Shown here in pieces: positions 44,871 through 54,581 of a stretch of DNA of 64,000 nucleotides; position 1 is the stretch's first letter; every line of letters starts with the position of its first letter. Origin of the DNA: Providencia huaxiensis (GTDB taxonomy: Bacteria; Pseudomonadota; Gammaproteobacteria; Enterobacterales; Enterobacteriaceae); the NCBI RefSeq assembly GCF_002843235.3, contig NZ_CP031123.2, positions 4,509,617-4,573,616 on the forward strand, written 5' to 3'. Under the pieces are notes generated by a model, which saw only the letters and a list, made by a program, of their open reading frames with translations, ran no database searches and was not told the DNA's origin. Both the position numbers and the translations under genes were made by a program.

Positions 44871-46091
44871 ATGACATGGAGAACGACCAAAACACTTTTA
44901 CAGCCTCAAAATCTGGACTTCAATGAGTTTGAGATTCTTACTTCCGTAATTGAGGGCGCCCGAATTGTCGGCATTGGCGAGGGCGCTCATTTTGTCGCGG
45001 AGTTTTCACTGGCTAGAGCAAGTCTTATCCGCTATTTGGTCGAAAGGCATGATTTTAATGCGATTGGTTTGGAATGTGGGGCGATTCAGGCATCCCGGTT
45101 ATCTGAATGGCTCAACTCAACAGCCGGTGCTCATGAACTTGAGCGATTTTCGGATACCCTGACCTTTTCTGTGTATGGCTCAGTGCTGATCTGGCTGAAA
45201 TCATATCTCCGCGAATCAGGAAGAAAACTGCAGTTAGTCGGAATCGACTTACCCAACACCCTGAACCCAAGGGACGACCTAGCGCAATTGGCCGAAATTA
45301 TCCAGCTCATCGATCACCTCATGAAACCGCACGTTGATATGCTGACTCACTTGTTGGCGTCCATTGATGGCCAGTCGGCGGTTATTTCATCGGCAAAATG
45401 GGGGGAGCTAGAAACGGCTCGGCAGGAGAAAGCTATCTCAGGGGTAACCAGATTGAAGCTCCGCTTGGCGTCGCTTGCCCCTGTCCTGAAAAAACACGTC
45501 AACAGCGATTTGTTCCGAAAAGCCTCTGATCGAATAGAGTCGATAGAGTATACGTTGGAAACCTTGCGTATAATGAAAACTTTCTTCGATGGTACCTCTC
45601 TTGAGGGAGATACTTCCGTACGTGACTCGTATATGGCGGGCGTAGTAGATGGAATGGTTCGAGCGAATCCGGATGTGAAGATAATTCTGCTGGCGCACAA
45701 CAATCATTTACAAAAAACCCCAGTCTCCTTTTCAGGCGAGCTTACGGCTGTTCCCATGGGGCAGCACCTCGCAGAGAGGGTGAATTACCGTGCGATTGCA
45801 TTCACCCATCTTGGACCCACCGTGCCGGAAATGCATTTCCCATCGCCCGACAGTCCTCTTGGATTCTCTGTTGTGACCACGCCTGCCGATGCAATCCGTG
45901 AGGATAGTATGGAACAGTATGTCATCGACGCCTGTGGTACGGAGAATTCATGTCTGACATTGACAGATGCCCCCATGGAAGCAAAGCGAATGCGGTCTCA
46001 AAGCGCCTCTGTAAAAACGAAATTGAGCGAGGCATTTGATGCCATCGTCTGTGTTCCAAGCGCCGGCAAGGACAGCCTAGTTGCCCTATAG
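44871..46091 (+). CDS. ereA: Erythromycin esterase type I, EreA (cassette 3)
   Basis: This 406-residue protein has VGIGEGAHFVAEFSLARASL with the catalytic His and Glu of erythromycin esterases, FNAIGLECGA, and IILLAHNNHLQK. These are the signature blocks of the Ere family. The enzyme hydrolyses the macrolactone ring of 14-membered macrolides in the cytoplasm. The length is that of EreA2. It is carried as a gene cassette with its own ribosome-binding site (AAAGGG) before the ATG. All motifs look intact. Confidence 0.93.
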   Translation: MTWRTTKTLLQPQNLDFNEFEILTSVIEGARIVGIGEGAHFVAEFSLARASLIRYLVERHDFNAIGLECGAIQASRLSEWLNSTAGAHELERFSDTLTFSVYGSVLIWLKSYLRESGRKLQLVGIDLPNTLNPRDDLAQLAEIIQLIDHLMKPHVDMLTHLLASIDGQSAVISSAKWGELETARQEKAISGVTRLKLRLASLAPVLKKHVNSDLFRKASDRIESIEYTLETLRIMKTFFDGTSLEGDTSVRDSYMAGVVDGMVRANPDVKIILLAHNNHLQKTPVSFSGELTAVPMGQHLAERVNYRAIAFTHLGPTVPEMHFPSPDSPLGFSVVTTPADAIREDSMEQYVIDACGTENSCLTLTDAPMEAKRMRSQSASVKTKLSEAFDAIVCVPSAGKDSLVAL

Positions 46092-46115
46092 GAAACCGGA
46101 AATGAAAATGAGGGA

Positions 46116-46173
46116 GCATAACCTGCCAATCCACCGGACGGTTTTCAACCGCCGGTGATCAGCGCGATTGGGC
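46116..46173 (+). other. Short attC of the ereA cassette with an atypical right core
   Basis: It runs from GCATAAC to GATTGGGC. The usual GTTRRRY core at the crossover is replaced by GATTGGGC, so the border between cassettes 3 and 4 is not a clean core site. Confidence 0.55.
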
Positions 46174-46188
46174 GTCAAGGAAAACTTA

Positions 46189-47016
46189 ATGGCAATCCGA
46201 ATCTTCGCAATACTTTTCTCCACTTTTGTTTTTGGCACGTTCGCGCATGCACAAGAAGGCATGCGCGAACGTTCTGACTGGCGGAAGTTTTTCAGCGAAT
46301 TTCAAGCCAAAGGCACGATAGTTGTGGCAGACGAACGCCAAACAGATCGTGTCATATTGGTTTTTGATCAGGTGCGGTCAGAGAAACGCTACTCGCCGGC
46401 CTCGACATTCAAGATTCCACATACACTTTTTGCACTTGACGCAGGCGCTGCACGTGATGAGTTTCAAGTTTTCCGATGGGACGGCATCAAAAGAAGCTTT
46501 GCAGCTCACAACCAAGACCAAGACTTGCGATCAGCAATGCGGAATTCTACTGTCTGGATTTATGAGCTATTTGCAAAAGAGATCGGTGAAGACAAGGCTC
46601 GACGCTATTTGAAGCAAATCGACTATGGCAACGCCGATCCTTCGACAAGTAATGGCGATTACTGGATAGATGGCAATCTTGCTATCGCGGCACAAGAACA
46701 GATTGCATTTCTCAGGAAGCTCTATCATAACGAGTTGCCCTTTCGGGTAGAACATCAGCGCTTGGTCAAGGACCTCATGATTGTGGAAGCCGGTCGCAAC
46801 TGGATACTGCGCGCAAAGACGGGCTGGGAAGGCCGCATGGGTTGGTGGGTAGGATGGGTTGAGTGGCCGACTGGCCCCGTATTCTTCGCACTGAATATTG
46901 ATACGCCAAACAGGATGGATGACCTTTTCAAAAGGGAGGCAATAGTGCGGGCAATCCTTCGCTCTATCGAAGCGTTGCCGCCCAACCCGGCAGTCAACTC
47001 GGACGCAGCGCGATAA
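46189..47016 (+). CDS. blaOXA: Class D beta-lactamase, OXA-2 group (cassette 4)
   Basis: Start ATG 46189; a start at 46168 would add residues before the signal peptide. The 275-residue protein has a signal peptide ending AHA, the active site S72-T-F-K75, S120-T-V and K210-T-G212, all intact. It closely matches the OXA-2 group; the N-terminus (FSTFVFGTFAHAQEGMRERS) is nearer to what I recall of OXA-21 than of OXA-2, but the allele is not assigned. It is a periplasmic serine enzyme hydrolysing penicillins and some cephalosporins. Its 3' end lies inside its attC. Confidence 0.92.
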   Translation: MAIRIFAILFSTFVFGTFAHAQEGMRERSDWRKFFSEFQAKGTIVVADERQTDRVILVFDQVRSEKRYSPASTFKIPHTLFALDAGAARDEFQVFRWDGIKRSFAAHNQDQDLRSAMRNSTVWIYELFAKEIGEDKARRYLKQIDYGNADPSTSNGDYWIDGNLAIAAQEQIAFLRKLYHNELPFRVEHQRLVKDLMIVEAGRNWILRAKTGWEGRMGWWVGWVEWPTGPVFFALNIDTPNRMDDLFKREAIVRAILRSIEALPPNPAVNSDAAR

Positions 47017-47049
47017 AGCCGCGCAGCGCCGGTTACTTCTACGTTAACC
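46980..47049 (+). other. attC of the blaOXA cassette
   Basis: It begins GCCCAAC within the gene and ends TACGTTAACC, with the crossover after G47043. Confidence 0.75.
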
Positions 47050-47063
47050 TCTGAGGAAGAATT

Positions 47064-47537
47064 GTGAAACTATCACTAATGGTAGCTATATCGAAGAATG
47101 GAGTTATCGGGAATGGCCCTGATATTCCATGGAGTGCCAAAGGTGAACAGCTCCTGTTTAAAGCTATTACCTATAACCAATGGCTGTTGGTTGGACGCAA
47201 GACTTTTGAATCAATGGGAGCATTACCCAACCGAAAGTATGCGGTCGTAACACGTTCAAGTTTTACATCTGACAATGAGAACGTATTGATCTTTCCATCA
47301 ATTAAAGATGCTTTAACCAACCTAAAGAAAATAACGGATCATGTCATTGTTTCAGGTGGTGGGGAGATATACAAAAGCCTGATCGATCAAGTAGATACAC
47401 TACATATATCTACAATAGACATCGAGCCGGAAGGTGATGTTTACTTTCCTGAAATCCCCAGCAATTTTAGGCCAGTTTTTACCCAAGACTTCGCCTCTAA
47501 CATAAATTATAGTTACCAAATCTGGAAAAAGGGTTAA
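47064..47537 (+). CDS. dfrA1: Trimethoprim-resistant dihydrofolate reductase DfrA1 (cassette 5)
   Basis: This 157-residue protein starts at GTG 47064 behind [47 protein letters not shown] and [14 protein letters not shown] are DfrA1 landmarks. It provides NADPH-dependent reduction of dihydrofolate that trimethoprim inhibits poorly. The sequence agrees with DfrA1 as I remember it, except for IWKKG instead of IWQKG at the end. As the cassette furthest from PcS it should be the least expressed. Confidence 0.95.
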   Translation: MKLSLMVAISKNGVIGNGPDIPWSAKGEQLLFKAITYNQWLLVGRKTFESMGALPNRKYAVVTRSSFTSDNENVLIFPSIKDALTNLKKITDHVIVSGGGEIYKSLIDQVDTLHISTIDIEPEGDVYFPEIPSNFRPVFTQDFASNINYSYQIWKKG

Positions 47538-47626
47538 CAAGTGGCAGCAACGGATTCGCAAACCTGTCACGCCTTTTGTACCAAAAGCCGCGCCAGGTTT
47601 GCGATCCGCTGTGCCAGGCGTTAGAT
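47533..47626 (+). other. attC of the dfrA1 cassette and start of the 3' conserved segment
   Basis: A ~95-base inverted-repeat site ends GGCGTTAGATGC; the crossover after G47620 marks the beginning of the 3'-CS. Confidence 0.85.
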
Positions 47627-47728
47627 GCACTAAGCACATAATTGCTCACAGCCAAACTATCAGGTCAAGTCTGCTTTTATTATTTTTAAGCGTGCATAAT
47701 AAGCCCTACACAAATTGGGAGATATATC

Positions 47729-48076
47729 ATGAAAGGCTGGCTTTTTCTTGTTATCGCAATAGTTGGCGAAGTAATCGCAACATCCGCATTAAAATCTAGC
47801 GAGGGCTTTACTAAGCTTGCCCCTTCCGCCGTTGTCATAATCGGTTATGGCATCGCATTTTATTTTCTTTCTCTGGTTCTGAAATCCATCCCTGTCGGTG
47901 TTGCTTATGCAGTCTGGTCGGGACTCGGCGTCGTCATAATTACAGCCATTGCCTGGTTGCTTCATGGGCAAAAGCTTGATGCGTGGGGCTTTGTAGGTAT
48001 GGGGCTCATAATTGCTGCCTTTTTGCTCGCCCGATCCCCATCGTGGAAGTCGCTGCGGAGGCCGACGCCATGGTGA
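47729..48076 (+). CDS. qacEdelta1: QacEdelta1, truncated small multidrug exporter
   Basis: This 115-residue SMR-family protein starts [20 protein letters not shown] (Glu14, the conserved proton/substrate-coupling residue). The fourth helix is replaced by [13 protein letters not shown], the well-known delta1 fusion made when sul1 was joined. Its efflux of quaternary ammonium compounds is weak. It overlaps the start of sul1 by 7 bases and carries the promoter of sul1 upstream. Confidence 0.96.
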   Translation: MKGWLFLVIAIVGEVIATSALKSSEGFTKLAPSAVVIIGYGIAFYFLSLVLKSIPVGVAYAVWSGLGVVIITAIAWLLHGQKLDAWGFVGMGLIIAAFLLARSPSWKSLRRPTPW

Positions 48077-48909
48077 CGGTGTTCGGCATTCTGAATCTCA
48101 CCGAGGACTCCTTCTTCGATGAGAGCCGGCGGCTAGACCCCGCCGGCGCTGTCACCGCGGCGATCGAAATGCTGCGAGTCGGATCAGACGTCGTGGATGT
48201 CGGACCGGCCGCCAGCCATCCGGACGCGAGGCCTGTATCGCCGGCCGATGAGATCAGACGTATTGCGCCGCTCTTAGACGCCCTGTCCGATCAGATGCAC
48301 CGTGTTTCAATCGACAGCTTCCAACCGGAAACCCAGCGCTATGCGCTCAAGCGCGGCGTGGGCTACCTGAACGATATCCAAGGATTTCCTGACCCTGCGC
48401 TCTATCCCGATATTGCTGAGGCGGACTGCAGGCTGGTGGTTATGCACTCAGCGCAGCGGGATGGCATCGCCACCCGCACCGGTCACCTTCGACCCGAAGA
48501 CGCGCTCGACGAGATTGTGCGGTTCTTCGAGGCGCGGGTTTCCGCCTTGCGACGGAGCGGGGTCGCTGCCGACCGGCTCATCCTCGATCCGGGGATGGGA
48601 TTTTTCTTGAGCCCCGCACCGGAAACATCGCTGCACGTGCTGTCGAACCTTCAAAAGCTGAAGTCGGCGTTGGGGCTTCCGCTATTGGTCTCGGTGTCGC
48701 GGAAATCCTTCTTGGGCGCCACCGTTGGCCTTCCTGTAAAGGATCTGGGTCCAGCGAGCCTTGCGGCGGAACTTCACGCGATCGGCAATGGCGCTGACTA
48801 CGTCCGCACCCACGCGCCTGGAGATCTGCGAAGCGCAATCACCTTCTCGGAAACCCTCGCGAAATTTCGCAGTCGCGACGCCAGAGACCGAGGGTTAGAT
48901 CATGCCTAG
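48070..48909 (+). CDS. sul1: Sulfonamide-resistant dihydropteroate synthase Sul1
   Basis: Start ATG 48070 gives the standard 279 residues beginning [20 protein letters not shown]; the frame is open from 47983, but that is qacEdelta1 DNA. Signature blocks of dihydropteroate synthases are present: [16 protein letters not shown] [31 protein letters not shown] and [10 protein letters not shown]. It condenses pterin pyrophosphate with p-aminobenzoate while rejecting sulfonamides. The 3'-CS continues only ~23 bases past the stop before ISCR1-associated DNA. Confidence 0.97.
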   Translation: MVTVFGILNLTEDSFFDESRRLDPAGAVTAAIEMLRVGSDVVDVGPAASHPDARPVSPADEIRRIAPLLDALSDQMHRVSIDSFQPETQRYALKRGVGYLNDIQGFPDPALYPDIAEADCRLVVMHSAQRDGIATRTGHLRPEDALDEIVRFFEARVSALRRSGVAADRLILDPGMGFFLSPAPETSLHVLSNLQKLKSALGLPLLVSVSRKSFLGATVGLPVKDLGPASLAAELHAIGNGADYVRTHAPGDLRSAITFSETLAKFRSRDARDRGLDHA

Positions 48910-48931
48910 CATTCACCTTCCGGCCGCCCGC

Positions 48932-49142
48932 TAAATATCTCCTTTTGGGTTGTTAATAAAACATCCAATAAGTTGACTGTGCGTGAAAAAGAAAGTTTTG
49001 TGTGATGGCGTTGAAGATCGCACCGTTAAGCTCTTATGTGGGATGGTGCAGAGCTCGACGACTACCGATAAAACGCAACCGCCGCAAACAGACAAGAAAA
49101 AGCCCCAACTGATAACAGTTGGGGCTTCAGTATTGTGATTGG
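48932..49142. other. ISCR1-linked spacer after the broken 3'-CS
   Basis: The 3'-CS stops at CCGCCCGCT (48932) and is followed by ~210 bases not present before ISCR1 copy 2. It contains a strong hairpin, AAGCCCCAACTG / CAGTTGGGGCTT at 49100-49127, preceded by an A-run, i.e. a terminator for minus-strand transcription. No gene is credible in it. Confidence 0.6.
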
Positions 49143-49313
49143 TGGAGCAATAGCACCCTGAACCCAAAACCTTCTCGCTCAACCGGTAGTGGCTGATAAC
49201 AACTCGTGAGGGCTATTGCGGGTTAAGCATTTAGCGATGTCTAGGGCCAGACTGGACGTCTGAACGCAAGCCGCTGATACTGTACATAACCACAGTATCA
49301 GCGGAGGATACCC

Positions 49314-50854
49314 ATGTCGCTGGCAAGGAACGCCACGGCGAGTCAATCGCCCACTCAAACAAACGGTTACGAACGCCACCAACCCGACCAGACGCTGCTC
49401 TACCAGCTGGTTGAGCAGCACTACCCAGCCTTCAAAGCCTCACTCGAAGCCCAAGGTCAACACCTGCCTCGCTACATCCAACAAGAATTCAACGACCTCC
49501 TCCAATGTGGCCGTCTGGAGTATGGTTTCATGCGGGTTCGCTGCGAGGATTGTCATCACGAGCGTCTGGTCGCCTTCAGCTGTAAACGACGCGGCTTTTG
49601 CCCCAGCTGCGGTGCCCGCCGGATGGCCGAGAGTGCGGCGCTGCTGATAGACGAAGTCTTCCCCAAGGAGCCCATTCGCCAGTGGGTGCTCAGCTTTCCT
49701 TTCCAGCTACGCTTTTTGCTGGCTCGCCATCCCCAGCTGATGGGCCAGGTCTTGAGTATCGTCTATCGTACACTCTCAACTCATCTGATCAAAAAGCCGG
49801 TTACACCAAAGCCTCTGCACAAACTGGCTCAGTGACTCTTATCCAACGCTTTGGCTCCGCGCTAAATCTCAATGTCCACTACCACATGCTGTTTCTCGAT
49901 GGTGTCTATGCCGAAGATGACTATGGCAAGCAACGCTTCCATCGTGTCAAGGCACCCACTTACGATGAGCTGAATACGCTCGCTCACACCCTCAGCCATC
50001 GCATCGCTCGCTGCATGGAAAAGCGTGGGATTTTGGAGCGTGATGCCGAGAATACGTGGTTGACACTGGAAGAGGGCGAAGACGATACGCTGACTCAATT
50101 ACATGGTGCTTCGGTTACGTATCGCATTGCCGTCGGCCCCCAGCAAGGGCGCAAAGTCTTCACCCTGCAAACCTTGCCAGGGCGTGAGGATAAAGCCGAC
50201 TCAAGCAGTCGAGTAGCCAACCATGCTGGTTTCTCGCTACACGCCGGTGTGATGGCCGAAGCGCATCAGCGGGATAAGCTTGAGCGCTTGTGTCGCTACA
50301 TTAGTCGGCCAGCGGTTTCAGAAAAACGTCTGGCATTAACCGCCAATGGGCAGGTGCGTTACGAGCTCAAAACTCCGTACCGCAATGGCACCACCCATGT
50401 GATCTTCGAGCCGCTGGACTTCATCGCCAAACTCGCTGCGTTGGTACCTAAGCCGCGAGTCAACCTCACACGCTTCCACGGCGTCTTTGCACCGAACAGC
50501 AAACACCGAGTTCAAGTAACACCCGCCAAGCGGGGCAAGAAGCCCGACAAATCGGAAGGTCTCGATACTAACTGGCGTGACAAGAGTCCTGCAGAGCGCC
50601 ACCGCGCCATGACCTGGATGCAACGCCTCAAGCGAGTCTTCAATATTGATATTGAAGTCTGCGAACACTGCGGCGGTCACGTCAAAGTGATTGCCAGCAT
50701 CGAAGATCCGAAGGTCATTGAGCAGATTCTCAAGCATCTGAAACAGAAAACAGCCAAGGCGAATGCCGCCAAGCAGCGTGAGCTGCCACCAGAACGAGCG
50801 CCGCCACTGACTCCCAGCCTGTTCGATCCATCACAGAGTCGTCTCTTTGACTGA
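49314..50854 (+). pseudogene. rcr1: ISCR1 transposase rcr1, frameshifted
   Basis: The first frame (49314-49835) carries the N-terminal zinc-finger region (CGRLEYGFMRVRCEDC ... FSCKRRGFCPSCGA). At the A-run 49791-49795 (five A; copy 2 has six) it shifts and stops. The second frame, open from 49598, carries the rest, including NVHYHMLFLDGVY (HUH-type histidines) and the Tyr-containing C-terminal part through SLFDPSQSRLFD. The rolling-circle transposase is therefore split here; copy 2 could supply it in trans. Confidence 0.9.
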
Positions 50855-51064
50855 CGACCCCAAATCCAACACTGCTCAACACTGCCAACTTTTAAACGGG
50901 GCGGTGGGGCAGTTTGTATCTCTCGAGCTATCAGGCTAGAGATTTTACCGCCAAATCGAACCTTATTAGAGCGGTTTAGGCTGGACCGGCAGTTAAAATT
51001 GGGGCTTGAGCGGTAAACGAGTGAGGGAATTTCAGGTAAGATACTTCGGATGAGGAGCAAAAAG

Positions 51065-51086
51065 GTGGTTTATACTTCCTATACCC
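51065..51086 (+). other. oriIS of ISCR1 copy 1
   Basis: GTGGTTTATACTTCCTATAC plus CC: the origin end of ISCR1, present once here and three times at the end of copy 2. Foreign DNA starts at 51087. Confidence 0.85.
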
Positions 51087-52566
51087 TTCCCAACTAGCCG
51101 AAAAATCAAAACAAATAGATCCTAATGACATATCAATAAGGTTTCTAGAACACTCAGACATAATTCAATTCCTAGATACCTTAGACGTTAATTTAGATCT
51201 ATTCTATCGACTTTTATGGAGACATATCCTTATAGTTGAGTTACTTAAACTCAGATATAACATCAAGAATGAAACAGACAATCGAAACTTCTTTGACAGT
51301 ATTAGTGATTATTTCAGAAGAGATACTGTAAAGAAAAAAGCCATTGAATACTTTAGAGAATGGGGTGATAGATTTTGGCTTGACACTGATGAACACTTAA
51401 AAGTCATCACTCAAAAGCTTGAAAATGATACCAAAGCAAACTTAGGCGCAAAATATACAGGCTTATCCTTCAGCGTTAGTGGAGCCGAAAAACTAACTGA
51501 TGAACAAAAAATAGAGATAAAACAAAGGGCTAGTCAGGTTGTGAGTGGTCTGCAAATTCAGAAACTGAACGAAATGCTAGATTTAATCTCAGAACACTCA
51601 TTTCATGACCCCCAACAAAAGTTTTATATCGTAATTGATCAATTGGATGAAAGTTGGGCTAACACGATTACAAGATGTAAGTTTATTCGAGCACTAATTG
51701 AGGAAATAAAAACTTTTCGAAAAGTTGAAAATATTAAGATTATCGCGGCTATGCGGAAGGATTTATTAGATCTCGTTTTCGACAAAACGCGGGGAGCTGG
51801 ATTTCAAGAAGAAAAGTATGAATCCTATATTTTACCCATACAGTGGACACGCGATGAGTTGACCGATTTGATAGAAAAGCGCGTCAAAGAAGTATTCAAA
51901 CGGCAATACACCAATGAAGATGTCACATTCAAAGATATATTCCCTTCAGCTACTAAAGGAGGAGGTCAACTAGCCATTGATTTTATTATGGAGCGTACGC
52001 TCTTTCGCCCAAGAGATATTCTTCAATTTGTAAATGAGTGTTTCAAAGTCGCATATGGGCGTGAGCGAATCTCATGGAGAACAATTTATGCTGCTGAAGC
52101 ACAATACTCAGAGAAAAGACTTAAGTCCCTCAAAGAAGAGTGGGGAGAAGTATACCCATCATTTGACGAAACTGTAGAAATACTAAGAGGTTTACAGACG
52201 TCTTTCAAACGTTCAGATCTTTCTGAATCTCGTCTAGAACATATAATTACAGATTTATATGACCAGAAAACAGATGACCCATGTGTTTGTGCCGTAAAGG
52301 ACTATTTCGATACAACGGGAGAAGTCAAACAAGCAGAAATACTAAATAAGATTCTAATTTGTTTATATCGTGTTGGAGCCATTGGAATAAAAATCAGTGC
52401 GCTCAGTACATTTATGTGGTCTTTCTTTGATCAAAGTACGGTGAGTAGGGGGGAAGTGAGGCGTGCTTCTCAAATCAAGGTACATAAAATGCTTTATCGT
52501 TCCTTAGATATACAGGTAACTGGCTCAGAAAGGTTTGAAGTAATAGACACAGAAGATTTACCTTAG
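51087..52566 (+). pseudogene. P-loop ATPase (Sll1717-like), 5' truncated by ISCR1
   Basis: An open frame runs without a start from the ISCR1 end (SQLAEKSKQIDPNDISIRFL...) through MSGLQIQKL at 51541 to the stop at 52566: ~490 residues. FYIVIDQLDESW is a Walker-B-like strand with Asp and Glu, and IKIIAAMRKDLLDL a sensor-like strand, as in STAND-type P-loop ATPases of the Sll1717 family. The Walker A loop (GxxxxGKT/S) is not present, so it was probably cut off. The 5' part was lost at the ISCR1 boundary and the product should be non-functional. DNA is AT-rich, unlike ISCR1. Confidence 0.6.
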
Positions 52567-53158
52567 AGTGTTAGGTTTTTTTCCTGATCTGAAACAACAG
52601 TTTTAGAGTAATAGATCTAGTTCACTTTCATCCAGTAACGAGTTGGCTTTGCACCCCACAAACAGGGAAAAATTCATGGATGAATTTTTAGGTTTTCTGC
52701 GTCGGGAACGCCTAAAACCGTCCCGGCCAGCGAGCGCGAAGCAAAAGACACTTTCTGGATACTCTTTGTGCCTGCAAAGAGTATCTGGTGCGCTTTAACC
52801 AAAGCCACGTGGTTCGTTAAACCCAAAGCGCAACAAACCACATCACATTAAACCATCCCCTCCAGACTGACGGCAAAAAACAAACAGTGGACAAGCACCT
52901 CACCATGGAGATCTGGTGCGCAGCTTATCCTCCAAACATCAAACTCGAATTCCGTCTGTATCCGCCTGTATTGAACGAAACTTTTTTTCAGGTAATTGCA
53001 TTTCCGTTTTCATTTGTTCATGCCTCTAATCGCCAGTTTGGTGCCTTAAAATGGCCATTTTGGGGTGTTTTAAATTGATGTTTTTAAAGGGTTTGTTTTT
53101 CTTGAGAACGGATGTCCCACATGGTAGTCTGCGCACTCCACAGGCTTAGGGGAAAAAC
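52567..53158. other. Non-coding leader with strong hairpins upstream of qnr
   Basis: No credible gene in 590 bases. Perfect inverted repeats: AAAAATTCAT/ATGAATTTTT at 52668-52689 and GATACTCTTTG/CAAAGAGTATC at 52758-52785. Weaker ones: GGTTTT/AAAACC near 52691-52719 and CGGGA/TCCCG. The last 100 bases are AT-rich and presumably hold the qnr promoter; AGGGG precedes the qnr ATG. Confidence 0.55.
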
Positions 53159-53815
53159 ATGAAATTAAATCATCACACTTACCAACAAACTGATTTCTCG
53201 AATCGAGATCTGTCGAACTTAGTTTTCAACAATTGTTGCTTTTATCAATGTAACTTTAGCCGTGCCGACATGCGTGATTCTAAATTCATCAATTGCAGCT
53301 TTATTGAGAAAAGCGATGTGGAGGGATGCAATTTTGCGTATGCCGATCTCAGAGATGCATCTTTTCAACACTGTCGATTGGCGATGGCTCATTTCAGCGG
53401 GGCGGACTGTTTTGGGATTGAACTGAGAGATTGTGATTTAAAAGGTGCCAACTTTTCTCGCGCCCGCTTTGTTAATCAGGTCTCGAACTATATGTATTTT
53501 TGTTCCGCTTACATCACGGGATGTAATTTATCCTACGCCAACTTGGAGCGGCAGTGCCTCGAAAAATGTGATCTGTTTGAAAACCGCTGGATTGGCGCCA
53601 ACTTGCACGGGGTTTCTTTTAAAGAGTCTGACCTAAGTCGTGGTTCATTTTCAGAGGACTGCTGGGAACAAGCGCGTTTCCAAGGCTGTGATTTAACCCA
53701 TATTGAACTGACCGGGTTGGATCCCCGCAGAGTGGATTTAACGGGAGTGAAAATTTGCGATTGGCAGCAAGAACAACTGCTGGAGAAGCTGGGTGTGATT
53801 GTGGTTCCTGACTAA
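53159..53815 (+). CDS. qnr: Qnr-family pentapeptide-repeat quinolone-resistance protein
   Basis: This 218-residue protein has exactly the Qnr length. Pentapeptide repeats of the A(D/N)LxX type run throughout (NFSRADMRDSKFINCSF, ADLRDASFQHCRLAMAHF, GCNLSYANLERQCLEKCDLF), with the two Qnr loops and the C-terminal dimer segment WQQEQLLEKLGVIVVPD. It folds as a right-handed beta-helix mimicking DNA and protects gyrase and topoisomerase IV from quinolones. It mixes residues I associate with QnrA, QnrC, QnrS and QnrVC and I cannot place it in a named class. It is held between two ISCR1 copies, as qnrA often is. Confidence 0.9.
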   Translation: MKLNHHTYQQTDFSNRDLSNLVFNNCCFYQCNFSRADMRDSKFINCSFIEKSDVEGCNFAYADLRDASFQHCRLAMAHFSGADCFGIELRDCDLKGANFSRARFVNQVSNYMYFCSAYITGCNLSYANLERQCLEKCDLFENRWIGANLHGVSFKESDLSRGSFSEDCWEQARFQGCDLTHIELTGLDPRRVDLTGVKICDWQQEQLLEKLGVIVVPD

Positions 53816-54084
53816 TTCGGCATCGTGGCTTTGCCTTCGTGGGGACTGCTTACCATTTACTTTTTTTGGGGAGTTTGATTGTCACGCCGGTCGGTTCATG
53901 AGTTTCTCTCTGTATTGTGGCTGCTTGGTTTTAGGAATGTGTGCTCTCAGAGGGAGAATCGTTTATGCCCCATTTTAAGTTGTGCCTATTTGAATCATTA
54001 TTTCTGAGAGCGGCAATTTGACCTATTTGGGGTCATACTAAAAGTGGCTTCTATAGCGGTAGCTATTCACATAAAGGAACAAAG

Positions 54085-54429
54085 ATGTCTTCAGATCATT
54101 ACGGAACCAGTGCCCGTTACGCACGTAAAGAAGCCGATTACCGAGAGAAAGCACTCAAACTTTACCCTTGGGTATGCGGAAGGTGTGCCAGAGAGTTTGT
54201 CTATTCAAACCTGCGTGAATTAACCGTTCACCACAAAGATCATGACCATACCAACAACCCCGAAGATGGTAGCAACTGGGAGTTGTTGTGCCTCTATTGT
54301 CACGATCATGAACATAGCAAATACCTAGAATATGAACTTCATGGCAGTGAAATAAAGCCCGGAGAAGATGAACATCAGGGGGCAACGTACAATCCATTTG
54401 CTGATTTAGCAAAGATGATGAAGAAGTAA
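54085..54429 (+). CDS. yajD: HNH endonuclease-like protein (YajD family)
   Basis: This 114-residue protein has a zinc-binding HNH fold: WVCGRCAREF (C-x2-C), LTVHHKDHDHTNNPEDGSNW (catalytic His with the Asn region) and LLCLYCHDHEHSKYLEYE (second C-x2-C and final His). The layout and length match YajD, a conserved gammaproteobacterial HNH protein of unknown role. AAAGGAAC precedes the ATG. It was probably captured with qnr from the same donor chromosome. The 270 bases before it contain no other gene. Confidence 0.8.
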   Translation: MSSDHYGTSARYARKEADYREKALKLYPWVCGRCAREFVYSNLRELTVHHKDHDHTNNPEDGSNWELLCLYCHDHEHSKYLEYELHGSEIKPGEDEHQGATYNPFADLAKMMKK

Positions 54430-54581
54430 TTCAAAGTATTAAAACGATTCGAGGTTTGCGCTCTAAAGCATTTTTTTCCTTAGTGTTTTAACGTAAATAC
54501 TCAGTTATGGGGGAGGGGGCTCGCCTCTGAATTTAAAGTACTTTTTCCTATGATAACTAGCCGTAAATGGTCATATCTCTA

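Larger units (their letters stand above)
49143..51086 (+). mobile_element. ISCR1: ISCR1 copy 1
   Basis: From TGGAGCAATAGCACCCTGAA to TTATACTTCCTATACCC it matches copy 2 (55537-57481) base for base, with two differences seen: C versus T at 49604/55998, and one A fewer at 49791-49795. CGCCCACTCAAACAAACG and CGGTTACACCAAAGCCTC, well-known ISCR1 marker sequences, are present. ISCR elements move by rolling-circle transposition from oriIS (here 51065-51086) and capture adjacent DNA. Confidence 0.92.

Noticed and set aside
49179..49421. Minus-strand frames in both ISCR1 copies (also 55573-55815 and the larger frames within rcr1)
   Set aside because: They are antisense to the transposase and its leader, with no ribosome-binding site or recognised product.
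52887..53078. 63-codon frame upstream of qnr
   Set aside because: It has no ribosome-binding site, odd composition and lies in a hairpin-rich leader; treated as non-coding.
52567..53158. Vibrio-type superintegron repeat (VCR) upstream of qnr
   Set aside because: The hairpins do not match the attC/VCR core sequences and there is no GTTRRRY-bounded cassette.
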